Assembly (NCBI RefSeq): GCF_965363235.1
Contig: NC_134839.1
Coordinates: 71,438,910-71,502,909 of the forward strand
Source: Mytilus galloprovincialis
Lineage: Eukaryota; Mollusca; Bivalvia; Mytilida; Mytilidae
Length of the DNA: 64,000 bases
Direction: 5' to 3'
The translations under genes were made by a program, and so were the position numbers. Positions 36,150 to 47,491 of this stretch are shown here, one piece after another. The notes under the pieces are model-generated. The model was given only the letters and a program-made list of their open reading frames with translations, ran no database searches and was not told the DNA's origin. The first letter of the stretch is position 1, and the number at the start of each line of letters is the position of its first letter.

Positions 36150-36823
36150 TTAAATTTCCCTTTTTTGACCGTTGATCTGCCTTTGGCACTGTCTTAGGTT
36201 GACAGGATTAGTTTTATGTGTTGTTTTTCGCTTTAAGCATCCTGCCAGAAACTGCGAGTACTCTCTGATCTGTAAGTAGTGTTTTTTATCTGTGGAGATT
36301 TTTAAACACCTTGCTCCATCAGGTTTGTGTTTTTGATTTTTGGTTTTCTGCTTTGTATCAATCTGATGAGATAAGACCTTTTCGTCATATTATATGTTGT
36401 CATGTTTCACCACTGGCCAAGGTGGTGGGACGGTTTGGTTTAAACTCGCCACGCCACTTTCCGCATGCGTGTTTCAAGTCAGGAGCATGTTAAACAGTGG
36501 TTGTCGTTGGTTTACGTCTATCATATTTGTTTTTCGTGAATTGCTTTGTTATGAATAAGGCATTTATTTTTCTCAGTTGAATTGTTTCATTCATGTCGGG
36601 GTCTTTTATATGTGAAGCGGAATCTGCTATTACCCTTTCGGAACACCTGAGATCAATTCCAGTTTAAGTGGGGTTCGTGTTGCTTAGTCTTTATTTTTTA
36701 TGTTGTGTTTTTGCGTACTATTGTTTATCTGTTTGTGTTTTTTTCTTTTCTATTGCGTGGTCAGTTTATTTTCGATCTATGAGGTTGAATGACCCTTTGG
36801 TATCTTTAGCCCCTGTTTTATAG
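36150..36823 (-). repeat. Composite repeat: reversed U middle part, then retroelement tail
   Basis: Positions 36240-36600 are a degraded reverse copy of the middle of repeat U (AAACTGCGAGTACTCTC, TTCAAGTCAGGAGCATGTT, TTCATGTCGGGGTC). Positions 36600-36823 match the tail of the reverse-transcriptase element in the opposite orientation to 42913-43110 (GAACACCTGAGATCA, GGGGTTCGTGTTGCTTAGTC, CTTTGGTATCTTTAGCCCC). Confidence 0.65.
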
Positions 36824-37133
36824 CTAACTATAGAAAATTTGTTTTTTTCTCATTCTCATCATTTCTATATAAGTGTTATCAGGCATTCCACACTTAAAAC
36901 AAAACGTATCTATTCTTTTTGCCTCAATACAGGTTCCAATGGTGGGTGATGTATCCATTGCAGTGGATGTTTTCCCTGTAATCCAGCCTCGCTTTTTTGA
37001 GTTTGAGTTGATTTGAAACGCTATGCTTTTGTATGTTGCCTTGGTTTGTATTGTAAATCTATTGATGGATGGCATTATCTTCTGCTGTTTCATTTACTTA
37101 TTCGTTTTTCACATGTTGGTTACCGTTTTATAA
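36824..37133. other. Unassigned segment with an 89-codon minus frame
   Basis: The minus frame 36824-37093 reads MKQQKIMPSINRF and later DTFCFKCGMP. I do not recognise a family, and no splice sites or repeat partner within the window support it. It may be a piece of a mobile-element protein. Confidence 0.2.
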
Positions 37134-37390
37134 TGGAATTTGATGCAACTGTCATACTAATGAGAGGTTTAGCGCTATAAAACCAGGTCCAATCCACCAT
37201 TTTTCTATATTTGAAAATGTCTGTACCAAGTCAGGAATATAACAGTTGTTGTCCGTTCGTTTGATGTGTTTTATTATTTGATTTTGCCATTTAATTAGGG
37301 ACTTTCCGTTTTGAATTTTCCTCGGAGTTAAGTACTTTTGTGATTTTACTTTGACGTTCATCTGTGAATGTTTGGTTTCACACATAGGGG
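37134..37390 (-). repeat. U-terminal repeat fragment, reversed
   Basis: Reverse copy of 8240-8490, with AAACCAGGTCCAATCCACCA, TGTACCAAGTCAGGAATATA, ATTTGATTTTGCCATTTAAT and TACTTTTGTGATTTTACTTT in order. All isolated copies share the end near TTTGTGATTTTACTTT and differ at the other end, which resembles 5' truncation. Confidence 0.75.
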
Positions 37391-37513
37391 TTAATTTCTA
37401 TTTCATAAACGTTTATGTTTTGAAAAGACGCTCCTTGCCTGAAAATGTTCAAATCATTTTTAGAGCCAAAGTCTTTATTCGTTTCTATTAAACGCTGATT
37501 ATTTAAAAAAAAA

Positions 37514-37885
37514 AAAAAGAAGATGTGCTATGATTGCCAATGAGACAATTCTTAACAATTGACATATTTTCTATTGCAGAATTTGATATTGATATGATAT
37601 TGATTAATTTCTTGAATCTTCATGTGGTTGTGAATAACGTTTGGTTTGGTTCAATCCATCATTTTTTTCTTAAAATGTCCTGTACCAAGTCAGGAAAACG
37701 GCCATTGTTATATTAAAATTCGTTTCTGTTTTTGTTACATTTTAATGTTGTGTTTCTGTTGTGTCGTTGTTCTCCTCTTATATTGTGATGCGTTTCCCTC
37801 AGTTTTAGTTTGTAACCCGGATTTGTTTTTATTTTAAATAATTTATGAGTTTCGAACAGCGGTATACTACTGATGCCTGTATTTG
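37514..37885 (-). repeat. Repeat fragments, including reversed R2
   Basis: Positions 37517-37560 match the GAAGATGTGGTATGATTGCC terminus. Positions 37640-37885 are R2 reversed (GTACCAAGTCAGGAAAACGG, GTGTCGTTGTTCTCCTCTTA, GAACAGCGGTATACTACTG). Confidence 0.7.
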
Positions 37886-38892
37886 GACATACAACATTTA
37901 AAACAAATTAATAAAAATTACATACTTTATTATAATCATATCAAAACGGAATACTATTCAGTTTTATTTCAGCATCTGAAATGTTGTTTCCATTCAGGAT
38001 ATTACAAACAACAAATGATATTCCATTATACCTCATAAGAAGATGCTGTCATTGACGCCATACCTTCTTTCAATGAGACTTGGTACAAATATGTATTAGA
38101 CTATGCAATTTGCAATTTGTCACACACATCATCCATGTACTTAGTATACTTAATAGTACAATCTAATTAATCTGCACCTAAACCATTGAGATGATTTGAT
38201 ATGGATGAGATATAGTTTAAAATTACAATAATGTGCGCTTTGTACTCTCTGTCACCTTTGTTTTGTTATATTTTAACAATTTCTAATTTCAACCCAACTT
38301 CATCTTCTCTCAGATTTTGTTTTTAATTTTTTATTATATATATTAATTTTTATTATGTATATTAATTTTTCAAAATTAAATTTGTGAAATTAATTAATTG
38401 TGAAGTACAGTATTGGACACACATTATAATAATTAAGCAACAATTGTAAGTTCGATCAAATCATAACGGTATAATAAGATATAAATATTACAATTGATTT
38501 TGTGAATTAAATGCTACTTCTAACAATTGCCTCTTCTGAACCATTTTTATTTTTTGTGCAGGAGGTAAGGAACATACAGAGTATTTTTCTATATTAATCC
38601 ATATTTTAAATATTCTATCCAGCCATATTTTTGGGGAATATGTTCTTACATCTACATTTGTATCTATAGTATTTTAAATAACAACAAGATATTATTGACG
38701 GTTTTAATGTTGACAAAATCCTCTGAACACCTAAAATGACTTCTTTTGCGTTAAAAGGCAAGCAAATGCCATAATTTCTAATCCAATACATAATGGAAAG
38801 TCGGAAATTTTGTGTAACATAACATTCCCCAAAAAAATGAAAAATATTTTTTCTGATTTCTGAACAAAATCTACACAGTTTGATTTCTTTTC
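37886..38892. other. No clear gene; possible LINE-derived flank
   Basis: AT-rich single-copy-looking sequence directly left of the 134-bp array. The minus strand near 38560-38640 can be read as SPKIWLDRIFKIWINIEKYS. This could be a decayed continuation of the LINE seen at 41985-42805, but I cannot show it. Confidence 0.3.
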
Positions 38893-41800
38893 ATTTACAT
38901 TACATTAAAAAGGGATAACATAGTAAAATCACATGAACAATCTCTAACTGCAATTTTTGTAAAAACGAATTTCTGGTTGTAATAAAAGGCATGGAGTGAA
39001 TTGTATTCCAATCTTCAATCTATTTTATTTACATTTCATTAAAAAAGGATAACATAGAAAAATCACATGAACAATCTCTAACTGCAATTTTTGTAAAAAC
39101 GAATTTCTGGTTGTAATAAAAGGCATGGAGTGAATTGTATTCCAATCTTCAATCTATTTTATTTACATTTCATTAAAAAAGGATAACATTGAAAAATCAC
39201 ATGAACAATCTCTAACTGCAATTTTTGTAAAAACGAATTTCTTGTTGTAATAAAAGGCATGGGGTGAATTGTATTCCAATCTTCAATCTATTTTATTTAC
39301 ATTTCATTAAAAAAGGATAACATAGAAAAATCACATGAACAATCTCTAACTGCAATTTTTGTAAAAACGAATTTCTGGTTGTAATAAAAGGCATGGAGTG
39401 AATTGTATTCCAATCTTCAATCTATTTTATTTACATTTCATTAAAAAAGGATAACATAGAAAAATCACATGAACAATCTCTAACTGCAATTTTTGTAAAA
39501 ACGAATTTCTTGTTGTAATAAAAGGCATGGAGTGAATTGTATTCCAATCTTCAATCTATTTTATTTACATTTCATTAAAAAAAGGATAACATAGAAAAAT
39601 CACATGAACAATCTCTAACTGCAATTTTTGTAAAAACGAATTTCTGGTTGTAATAAAAGGCATGGGGTGAATTGTATTCCAATCTTCAATCTATTTTATT
39701 TACATTTCATTAAAAAAGGATAACATAGAAAAATCACATGAACAATCTCTAACTGCAATTTTTGTAAAAACGAATTACTGGTTGTAATAAAAGGCATGGA
39801 GTGAATTGTATTCCAATCTTCAATCTATTTTATTTACATTTCATTAAAAAAGGATAACATAGAAAAATCACATGAACAATCTCTAACTGCAACTTTTGTA
39901 AAAACGAATTTCTGGTTGTAATAAAAGGCATGGAGTGAATTGTATTCCAATCTTCAATCTATTTTATTTACATTTCATTAAAAAAGGATAACATAGAAAA
40001 ATCACATGAACAATCTCTAACTGCAATTTTTGTAAAAACGAATTTCTGGTTGTAATAAAAGGCATGGAGTGAATTGTATTCCAATCTTCAATATATTTTT
40101 TTTACATTTCATTAAAAAAGGATAACATAGAAAAAATCACATGAACAATCTCTAACTGCTTTTTTTGTAAAAACGAATTTCTGGTTGTAATAAAAGGCAT
40201 GGAGTGAATTGTATTCCAATCTTCAATCTATTTTATTTACATTTCATTAAAAAAGGATAACATAGAAAAATCACATGAACAATCTCTAACTGCAATTTTG
40301 GTAAAAACGAATTTCTGGTTGTAATAAAAGGCATGGAGTGAATTGTATTCCAATCTTCAATCTATTTTATTTACATTTCATTAAAAAAAGATAACATAGA
40401 AAAATCACATGAACAATCTCTAACTGCATTTTTGTAAAAACGAATTTCTGGTTGTAATAAAAGGCATGGAGTGAATTGTATTCCAATCTTCAATCTATTT
40501 CATTTACATTTCATTAAAAAAGGATAACATAGAAAAATCACATGAACAATCTCTAACTGCAATTTTTGTAAAAACGAATTTCTGGTTGTAATAAAAGGCA
40601 TGGAGTGAATTGTATTCCAATCTTCAATCTATTTTATTTACATTTCATTAAAAAAGGATAACATAGAAAAATCACATGAACAATCTCTAACTGCAATTTT
40701 TGTAAAAACGAATTACTGGTTGTAATAAAAGGCATGGAGTGAATTGTATTCCAATCTTCAATCTATTTTATTTACATTTCATTAAAAAAGGATAACATAG
40801 AAAAATCACATGAACAATCTCTAACTGCAATTTTTGTGAAAACGAATTACTGGTTGTAATAAAAGGCATGGAGTGAATTGTATTCCAATCTTCAATCTAT
40901 TTTATTTACATTTCATTAAAAAAGGATAACATAGAAAAATCACATGAACAATCTCTAACTGCAATTTTTGTAAAAACGAATTTCTGGTTGTAATAAAAGG
41001 CATGGGGTGAATTGTATTCCAATCTTCAATCTATTTTATTTACATTTCATTAAAAAAGGATAACATAGAAAAATCACATGAACAATCTCTAACTGCAATT
41101 TTTGTAAAAACGAATTACTGGTTGTAATAAAAGGCATGGAGTGAATTGTATTCCAATCTTCAATCTATTTTATTTACATTTCATTAAAAAAGGATAACAT
41201 AGAAAAATCACATGAACAATCTCTAACTGCAATTTTTGTAAAAACGAATTACTGGTTGTAATAAAAGGCATGGAGTGAATTGTATTCCAATCTTCAATCT
41301 ATTTTATTTACATTTCATTAAAAAAGGATAACATAGAAAAATCACATGAACAATCTCTAACTGCAATTTTTGTAAAAACGAATGTCTGGTTGTAATAAAA
41401 GGCATGGAGTGAATTGTATTCCAATCTTCAATCTATTTTATTTACATTTCATTAAAAAAGGATAACATAGAAAAATCACATGAACAATCTCTAACTGCAA
41501 TTTTTGTAAAAACGAATTTCTGGTTGTAATAAAAGGCATGGGGTGAATTGTATTCCAATCTTCTATTTTATTTACATTTCATTAAAAAAGGATAACATAG
41601 AAAAATCACGTGAACAATCTGTAACTGCAATTTTTGTAAAAACGAATTTCTGGTTGTAATAAAAGGCATGGAGTGAATTGTATTCCAATCTTCAATCTAT
41701 TTTATTTACATTTCATTAAAAAAGGATAACATAGAAAAATCACATGAACAATCTCTAACTGCAATTTTTGTAAAAACGAATTTCTTGTTGTAATAAAAGG

Positions 41801-41967
41801 CATGGAGTGAATTGTATTCCAATCTTCAATCTATTTTATTTACATTTCATTAAAAAAGGATAACATAGAAAAATCACATGAACAATCTCTAACTGCAATT
41901 TTTGTAAAAACGAATTTCTGGTTGTAATAAAAGGCATGGAGTGAATTGTATTCCAATCTTCAATCTA
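38893..41967. repeat. Tandem array, about 23 copies of a 134-bp unit
   Basis: The word GAATTGTATTCCAATC recurs every 134 bp (38998, 39132, 39266, 39400 and so on to 41943), giving 22 intervals. Other fixed words are GGATAACATAGAAAAATCAC, ATGAACAATCTCTAACTGCA and GGTTGTAATAAAAGGCATGG. Copies differ at only a few positions (TTTCTGG/TTACTGG/TTTCTTG, ATGGAGT/ATGGGGT, A-run length), with a 6-bp loss near 41560. The first unit is diverged on its left edge and the array stops sharply at 41967, 18 bp from a LINE relic. 134 is not a multiple of three, so the array cannot be a coding repeat. Confidence 0.95.
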
Positions 41968-41984
41968 AATATTTAAATCTATTT

Positions 41985-42805
41985 CCCATTTATTACAGGA
42001 AGATAAAGTTAACATTTTATTATACTAAAAAAATAATTTATATAAAAAGATTTCGGTTCCTTTTTGATTTTTTCAACTTGGAAAATCTTAGCAGAATGTC
42101 ATGCCAGGGATTGCCGTGTTTTGCTAAATGAAGCAATCCATCTTGACTTAAGTACAAAAATTTTTCACCCCAAAATTTATGTGTATAACTAAGAAGCAAA
42201 ACTTTCGAATGGGAGTTATTTTGTGGGTCTAGTAATCTCTACAAACAAGACAGTTTTACACTTTAGCAAAAATGATTAATATAAGGCATCTTAAGACCAC
42301 CATCACAGTGTTCAGACATAACTACTGTTCTCGTCACTTTATTTGGTTTCCCTTTCCATAAAAAAAAATGAAAAAGATATTCTGTATCTCATTCAGAACC
42401 CCTTCTTGGGGTCAAGAATGATAGTCAGAACTTGAACCAACATTAAAAGTACCAAAGTTTTAATAACTACAACCCTTCCAATATATGTTAGTTCTCTGTA
42501 AGACCAAGTAAAATTACATATAGTCTTATCCACGTTACGAGACTTTTTCCCCCATACTATCCTTTTTTGACCCAATCCATATTGCAACAATACAGTCCAG
42601 CACATTCTGAAAAAATTCAAAACAAATATAAACACTGTTTTAGGTACTAAGAAAGAATAGTCAGCATATCGACTCAACAAAAACGCAGAGTCATTAATTG
42701 TTACACCAGCAACATCAGATCAACTTAAAATAGCTGCACTGAGCAATACAAGAATTCAAAGAAATAGATAAGGAGATAGGGGACGTGTTCCTTTGGCGGA
42801 CCCCC
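41985..42805 (-). pseudogene. LINE reverse-transcriptase relic
   Basis: Minus strand from 42805 reads GVRQRNTSLSPYLF (the GxxQGDPLSPYLF motif, altered), then VTIND, FLLSRYADY (in place of the catalytic YADD), then NFTWSYRELTYIGRVVVIKT and LVQVLTIILDPKKGF. After further frame changes come VVMSEHCDGGLKMPYIN and LLSYTHKFWGEKFLYLS. The order of palm motif, Trp/Arg-Leu-Thr-x-Ile-Gly-Arg-x-x-x-Ile-Lys and CDGGLKMP is that of LINE ORF2 between the polymerase palm and the C-terminal part. Several stops and frameshifts make it non-functional. It is probably the same insertion as the endonuclease relic at 43505-44430. Confidence 0.75.
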
Positions 42806-42829
42806 CTTTTCAAAGAAATTATTTTTATT

Positions 42830-43217
42830 TTTTATTTTCTTCCTTCTTCTGGAAAGACGAAAATGAGAATGCAGATCCGCGGACTATCCTCTTGACCATA
42901 TCCCATAAAAGCTGAAAAAACGGGACGAAAGATACCAAAGGGACAGTCAAACTCATAAATCTAAAACAAACTGACAACGCCATGGCTAAAAATGAAAAAA
43001 GACAAACAGAAAAACAATAGTACACATGACACAACATAGAAAACTAAAGAATAAACAACACGAACCCCACCAAAAACTAGAGGTGATCTCAGGTGCTCCG
43101 GAAGGGTAAGCAGATTCTGCTCCACATGTGGCACCCGTCGTGTTGCTTATGTGATTACAAATCCGGTAAATAGTCTAATTCGGTAGGTCACATTCATGAA
43201 AGGGAAGGGGATTGTAG
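42830..43217 (-). repeat. 3' tail of the second reverse-transcriptase element
   Basis: Positions 42913-43110 contain, reversed, the tail words also found at 4285, 7433 and 36600 (GATACCAAAGGGACAGTCAA, AACAATAGTACACATGACAC, GGTGATCTCAGGTGCTC). They lie directly 3' of the C-terminal relic below. This ties those scattered tails to one retroelement family. Confidence 0.65.
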
Positions 43218-43505
43218 TTACGACGTAAGGAACATATCCGATATCATTTGTGAAACGGTTATTCCATAACGGTCAACCAACTCGTGATGGCGTCCGTAAA
43301 ATTTACGAAGGGATGATTTCAACTTCACCATTTGGAACTCTTGGTTTAATAGCTTCCTTGTGAGCAGTAACCCTCTATCAAGAAAATCATGATAGGAAAT
43401 GCAAGCACGGGAATATCGTATCAATTGGGAGATATATACCCCGTATGCAGGTGCTGCTGGAATGTTGCTACTTAGAAATGGAAAGTTCACAATTGGAAAG
43501 CTGAA
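43218..43505 (-). pseudogene. C-terminal tail of a second reverse-transcriptase element
   Basis: The C-terminal 95 residues of a 148-codon frame read KLYDKRDDFSFPIVNFPFL, NIPAAPAYGVYISQLIRYSR, LLTRKLLNQEF and SSLRKFYGRHHELVDRYG. I recall this module (YDKRDDFxFxIVNFPFLxSNIPxxPAYGVYISQLIRYxRAC) from the end of reverse-transcriptase proteins of invertebrate retroelements. It differs from the LINE around it. The frame is open to its stop at 43218, so the insertion is fairly recent. The clade is uncertain, and no catalytic part is present. Confidence 0.7.
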
Positions 43506-44430
43506 ATCATCTCTTTTGTCGTAAAGTTTTGTTTTGAAAGCTGATATTAAACTGGTTATCCTCTGTCTTAATATCCATAGAATGATAGATGGATCAGACT
43601 CATGTTCTTCAATAAAAGTTTTTATGTCCACTTTTACTTTCTCAATAAATTGAGTTTCCCTCAAAAGACTGTTATTAAATTTCCATGTACCCTTCCCTCT
43701 TATCTAACTCAAAAATCTTAAATTAATCAATACAGGAGAATGATCCGATCTATCACTAATCCTTATAGCTGATAAAATTACAAATGCTTCTATATCAGTA
43801 GTAATCATGAAGAAGTCCAAACAATTTTGTTTGTGATAAGAATCCCGTCACCGAGTCCCGAGTACCTTTTATCAAAAGGGTGCTGTTGGCGCCATATATC
43901 TAATAAATCTAGATCATGCATTACCTCGTGAATCTCGGTGACTGAAGGTTATTTTCACTTCAATAATGTAATGTGTCCATGATGTTATAATCTTGAATAA
44001 CATTCCAATCTTCCACTTCTACAATTGACGAATTGCCATATTGGGATATTTTGTGTTTGATATTCTCAACAAAGAATGGGTCATCATTATTCGGCCCATA
44101 TATAGCTGCCAAAGTCATACGGTAGTTCTAAATGGTGATATCTAGTATAATAAAATTACCCAACAGGTCTATAATTTCCTCATGGATCTTGAATTAGAAG
44201 TGATTTTTGAAAAGAATAAATACCCTTCTACTTTTACTAGAATAAGAACTAAATTTCCCCACATATTCCCATTCATGAAGCCATTGTTTTTGTTTTTCAG
44301 ATGTGCTATGGGTGTCTACTAATATAGTTATATCATACAAGTTCTGATATCTTCCCTCAGATTTCCAATATCTCGAAAAACATACGGCTATAAAGTTATT
44401 ATAATTGCATTTTACATTAAAGAAATACAA
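43505..44430 (-). pseudogene. LINE endonuclease-domain relic
   Basis: From about 44340 the minus strand reads DITILVDTHSTSEKQKQWLH, then SSKSRRVFILFKNHF. After frame changes it reads LAAIYGPNNDDPFFVENI, VEVEDWNVIQDY, DLDLLDIWRQQHPF and finally RETQFIEKVKVDIKTFIEEH. These are the successive blocks of an APE-type LINE endonuclease: QETH, the SRGVAILF-like block, IYGPN-DDPxFF, GDWN, LDLxDIWR, then the linker before the polymerase. Key residues are altered (Gln-Glu-Thr-His reads Val-Asp-Thr-His, and Gly-Asp-Trp-Asn reads Glu-Asp-Trp-Asn), and there are several stops. Confidence 0.78.
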
Positions 44431-45564
44431 AATCTGAATAAAAAATTGTCTGTTTAATGACTAATTTCATACAAAAAAAAAGTCTGAGCATGTTAATCCA
44501 TTTGATCTAAAATATATTAGCCATAAACATACAAAACAATCGTAGAAATATAGAAATATGCGGACAGGTCATTATTGCATGAATATCACATATAAATACT
44601 GTTCTAAATGAAACTTATTTATGTTAGAATAATAGAGTAATCCTTCGTCACTTTAGTTATTAAACATAATCACTAAAATATTCACGCAGTATGCATATAA
44701 TCACTAGACATAATGTCATGGTTTATACATAACAACTGCAATAAAGGCACAATGAACAAAGTTTATAAACATCACCTTTAAACATCTTTAAAAACATAAA
44801 TATTAAAATGCTGAGCAAATTACTCGAATGCAATTCATTTAGTTTTTTCGATTTAGTCGTTAATTCGGATGACATCTACTATTTACATTTAGAATGGAAA
44901 CGGTGGATGCATCGTTAGAAACAACAATCCGACTAAAGAGCAGAAAATAGCCACCAATGCGTCTTTCATACCGGTAGAGGGCTTTAGATTGCCACATAAC
45001 AATAATGTACGTGTTCAGCAAAAATGGGCGTCACACTAAACTCCGAATCGCTAATATATGATACAATTGTGAGTAATTATAATGAAAATGATACAAGAAT
45101 AGAGTAACACATCTAGATTACATAACAATTAAAACATCCTTGAAACTAAGTACATATACATAGTTTAAATACTGAAATGTAGAAGCATCGTCAAATAAGA
45201 TTTTGACTAAAAAGGAAACAGATCAATCCTTACAATATGTTCTTAAACTACAATGTTAATCAACAGGGATGAACTATCATAAACCTTTCATCAGTTGAAA
45301 TAAAACAGAAGGTCTAAACAGCTTGTGGCCTTTCTTGGCATTTTTAAATGATCAATTTGTTACAATTGCAAAAAATCTTGTCTGTCTGATCGTTTTTCCA
45401 AGACTGATTTTTTATTCCTAACAATCCTTCCAAACTACAACTTTAATTAACCTCTTACTAATGAAAACACCTCGCCAGGACACTTTACATAAATAAATGA
45501 GCACGAAACGAGCCCAAGGTGAGATGATGATTAATACCTGCCTGATACAGGTTTTACAATAGTC
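44431..45564. other. No gene seen
   Basis: AT-rich. A degraded repeat may be present near 44890-44995 (CACCAATGCGTCTTTCATAC). No coding signal. Confidence 0.4.
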
Positions 45565-46010
45565 ATTTTTCGAACCCTTTATAGCTTGCTGCTCGGTGTG
45601 AGCCAAGACTTAGTGTTAAAGACCGTACTTTGACCTTTGATGGTTTACCTCTACCAATTGTGACTAAGATTGAGAGTTGTTTCATTGGAACTTGTACCAC
45701 ATCTTCTTATATTTACACCTTATAATCATTCTATACACAAACAAATTGCATAAATTACATCAGAAACAGATTGAATCACAAATACATTATTTTCAATATA
45801 ATGGAATGCATGCGACTGTCATACATGCGAGAGGTTTAGCTAGAAATAAAAACAGATTTAGTCCTCCATTTTTTTCCTAAGTAAATGCCTGTACAAAGTT
45901 AGGAATATGACAGCTGTGTTCCACTTGTGATGTGAAATTGAGATTTCGGTTTTGCCATGTTATAACGGACTTTCCATTTTGAATTTCGATATGATACGGA
46001 ACTACAAGAG
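45565..46010. repeat. Two repeat fragments (GTGTGAGCCAAGACT and reversed U terminus)
   Basis: Positions 45565-45712 (+) match 33841-34000, ending TTGTACCACATCTTCTTATA. Positions 45795-46010 (-) match the U terminus (GACTGTCATACATGCGAGAG, AAATGCCTGTACAAAGTTAG, GGTTTTGCCATGTTATAACG). Confidence 0.7.
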
Positions 46011-47491
46011 ATGTAATTTATACAAAACGCTAACATTTAACACTGACCAATAAACCATTGAAATGAGACTAAAGACAGATAGAACCTAAAAGTTGGACAT
46101 AAACACCTTTCAAATCATTCCATGCATCAAATATAGTTGACCAACAGCTTTTAGAACCTAGCATAAAAACTGAAAATTGACCTAACTGCAAGGACAATGG
46201 TTTCAACGTCAGATTGAAAATGCCAGTCATACATGTACACTTATTACTCAATCCTTAAATCAAATTACGTTGACCTTCTAACAGTATTTGAAAAACGGCA
46301 ATCATACCACATCTTCTTTATTTATAATCCTCTCATAACTAAAACCTGTTTGAAAGACATGTATGCCTTGTAAGGATCCCATGTATCAAATATAACTATT
46401 CAATTACTCATAATAAGTGAGACATTTACATGAGAAAATAACTATACAACGGATAAAATAATATAGGAAACGGTTCATTACCTTGATCGTTTGTTTAATT
46501 GGAAATATGGCTAAATTACATTTCCAATAAAATTCATACAATATAGATCAATCTTAAAATTTGAAGCAGCTTTAAACTAATATGAATTTTTTTTTTTTTT
46601 TAAAGAATTGTCTTGTAATGTATAAGGAAAATAATACAACACCATAATAGCAAAATGCAATTGATAACCAAGCTATTTCAATAATTTATGATATTGCAAC
46701 TGCATTATTATTACCGTTGACATATACCTCGAAACACGTATCATACCATTTGACCGTGTGGTCGTTGTCGGGCTTGAAGTTTGAAATGTTTAACATGGCC
46801 ATAAAAATTATCGTTTAAGTGTCATCATTTATCAGCAAAAACTATTTGGGTTCGCATATACGTCATAATAGCGAAACATTAAGCAAGCACATCTTATCGT
46901 CCTTCCCTACACCTTTATCACCCTGCTTATTCGCTCCGTAATTCTCGTATCAATGCTTTGAGAAGAGAGCAGGCATTTTCAGCGTCGTCGCAATTTCTAA
47001 GGATAAGTTATCAGTAACATCACAATGTGTGAGGATACGTTATCAAGCTTGCTTTCGTCAAGAGTAAAACTGTAAGGGAAGAATAAAAAGAGCAGTGGTA
47101 GAAACGATAAACAAATAATCGGGTTTTCTTCGTAAAGATATCGTAGAATACCACCAACAGGACACCATGTGAAGCTCTTTAGCTCGTTCGCTGCGCTTAC
47201 GCGCCAAAAAGTTCTCATTGTGTCTCGCGGCTTATATTTTACGATATCAATATTAACCAAACCCGATAGTCTTTACTTATCAATCCAAATGTGACATTAA
47301 TAAGCGTGGATGCTATTGGTTAACTGAAATCAATGTATATAAAGGCGATTATAAACCAATTATCTTTTCTTTGAACTTATTTTTTAGACAGAGATGGCCG
47401 CTGGTTGTTTTCTCTATTATATCTGTTTGGATTTTACAATATTGTCAAAATAAAAATAATCTGAACAACTGTTATACAAAGGAAAAGTTTT
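46011..47491. other. No recognised gene; 87-codon minus frame at 46997-47260
   Basis: The 87-codon minus frame reads MRTFWRVSAANELKSFTWCP and then a hydrophobic stretch (IICLSFLPLLFLFFPY). It has a hydrophobic segment but no family I recognise and no splice context. The region 46900-47260 has more CpG than its surroundings. A repeat terminus (CAATCATACCACATCTTCTT) is at 46300. Confidence 0.25.

Noticed and set aside
36824..37093. 89-codon minus-strand frame with CFKCG
   Set aside because: No recognised family, splice sites or repeated partner; kept only as an unassigned segment.
38893..41967. CRISPR array
   Set aside because: Units are contiguous 134-bp copies with no unique spacers, in an animal genome.
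46997..47260. 87-codon minus-strand frame with a hydrophobic segment
   Set aside because: A possible membrane segment alone is weak evidence. No start context, splice sites or family likeness were found.
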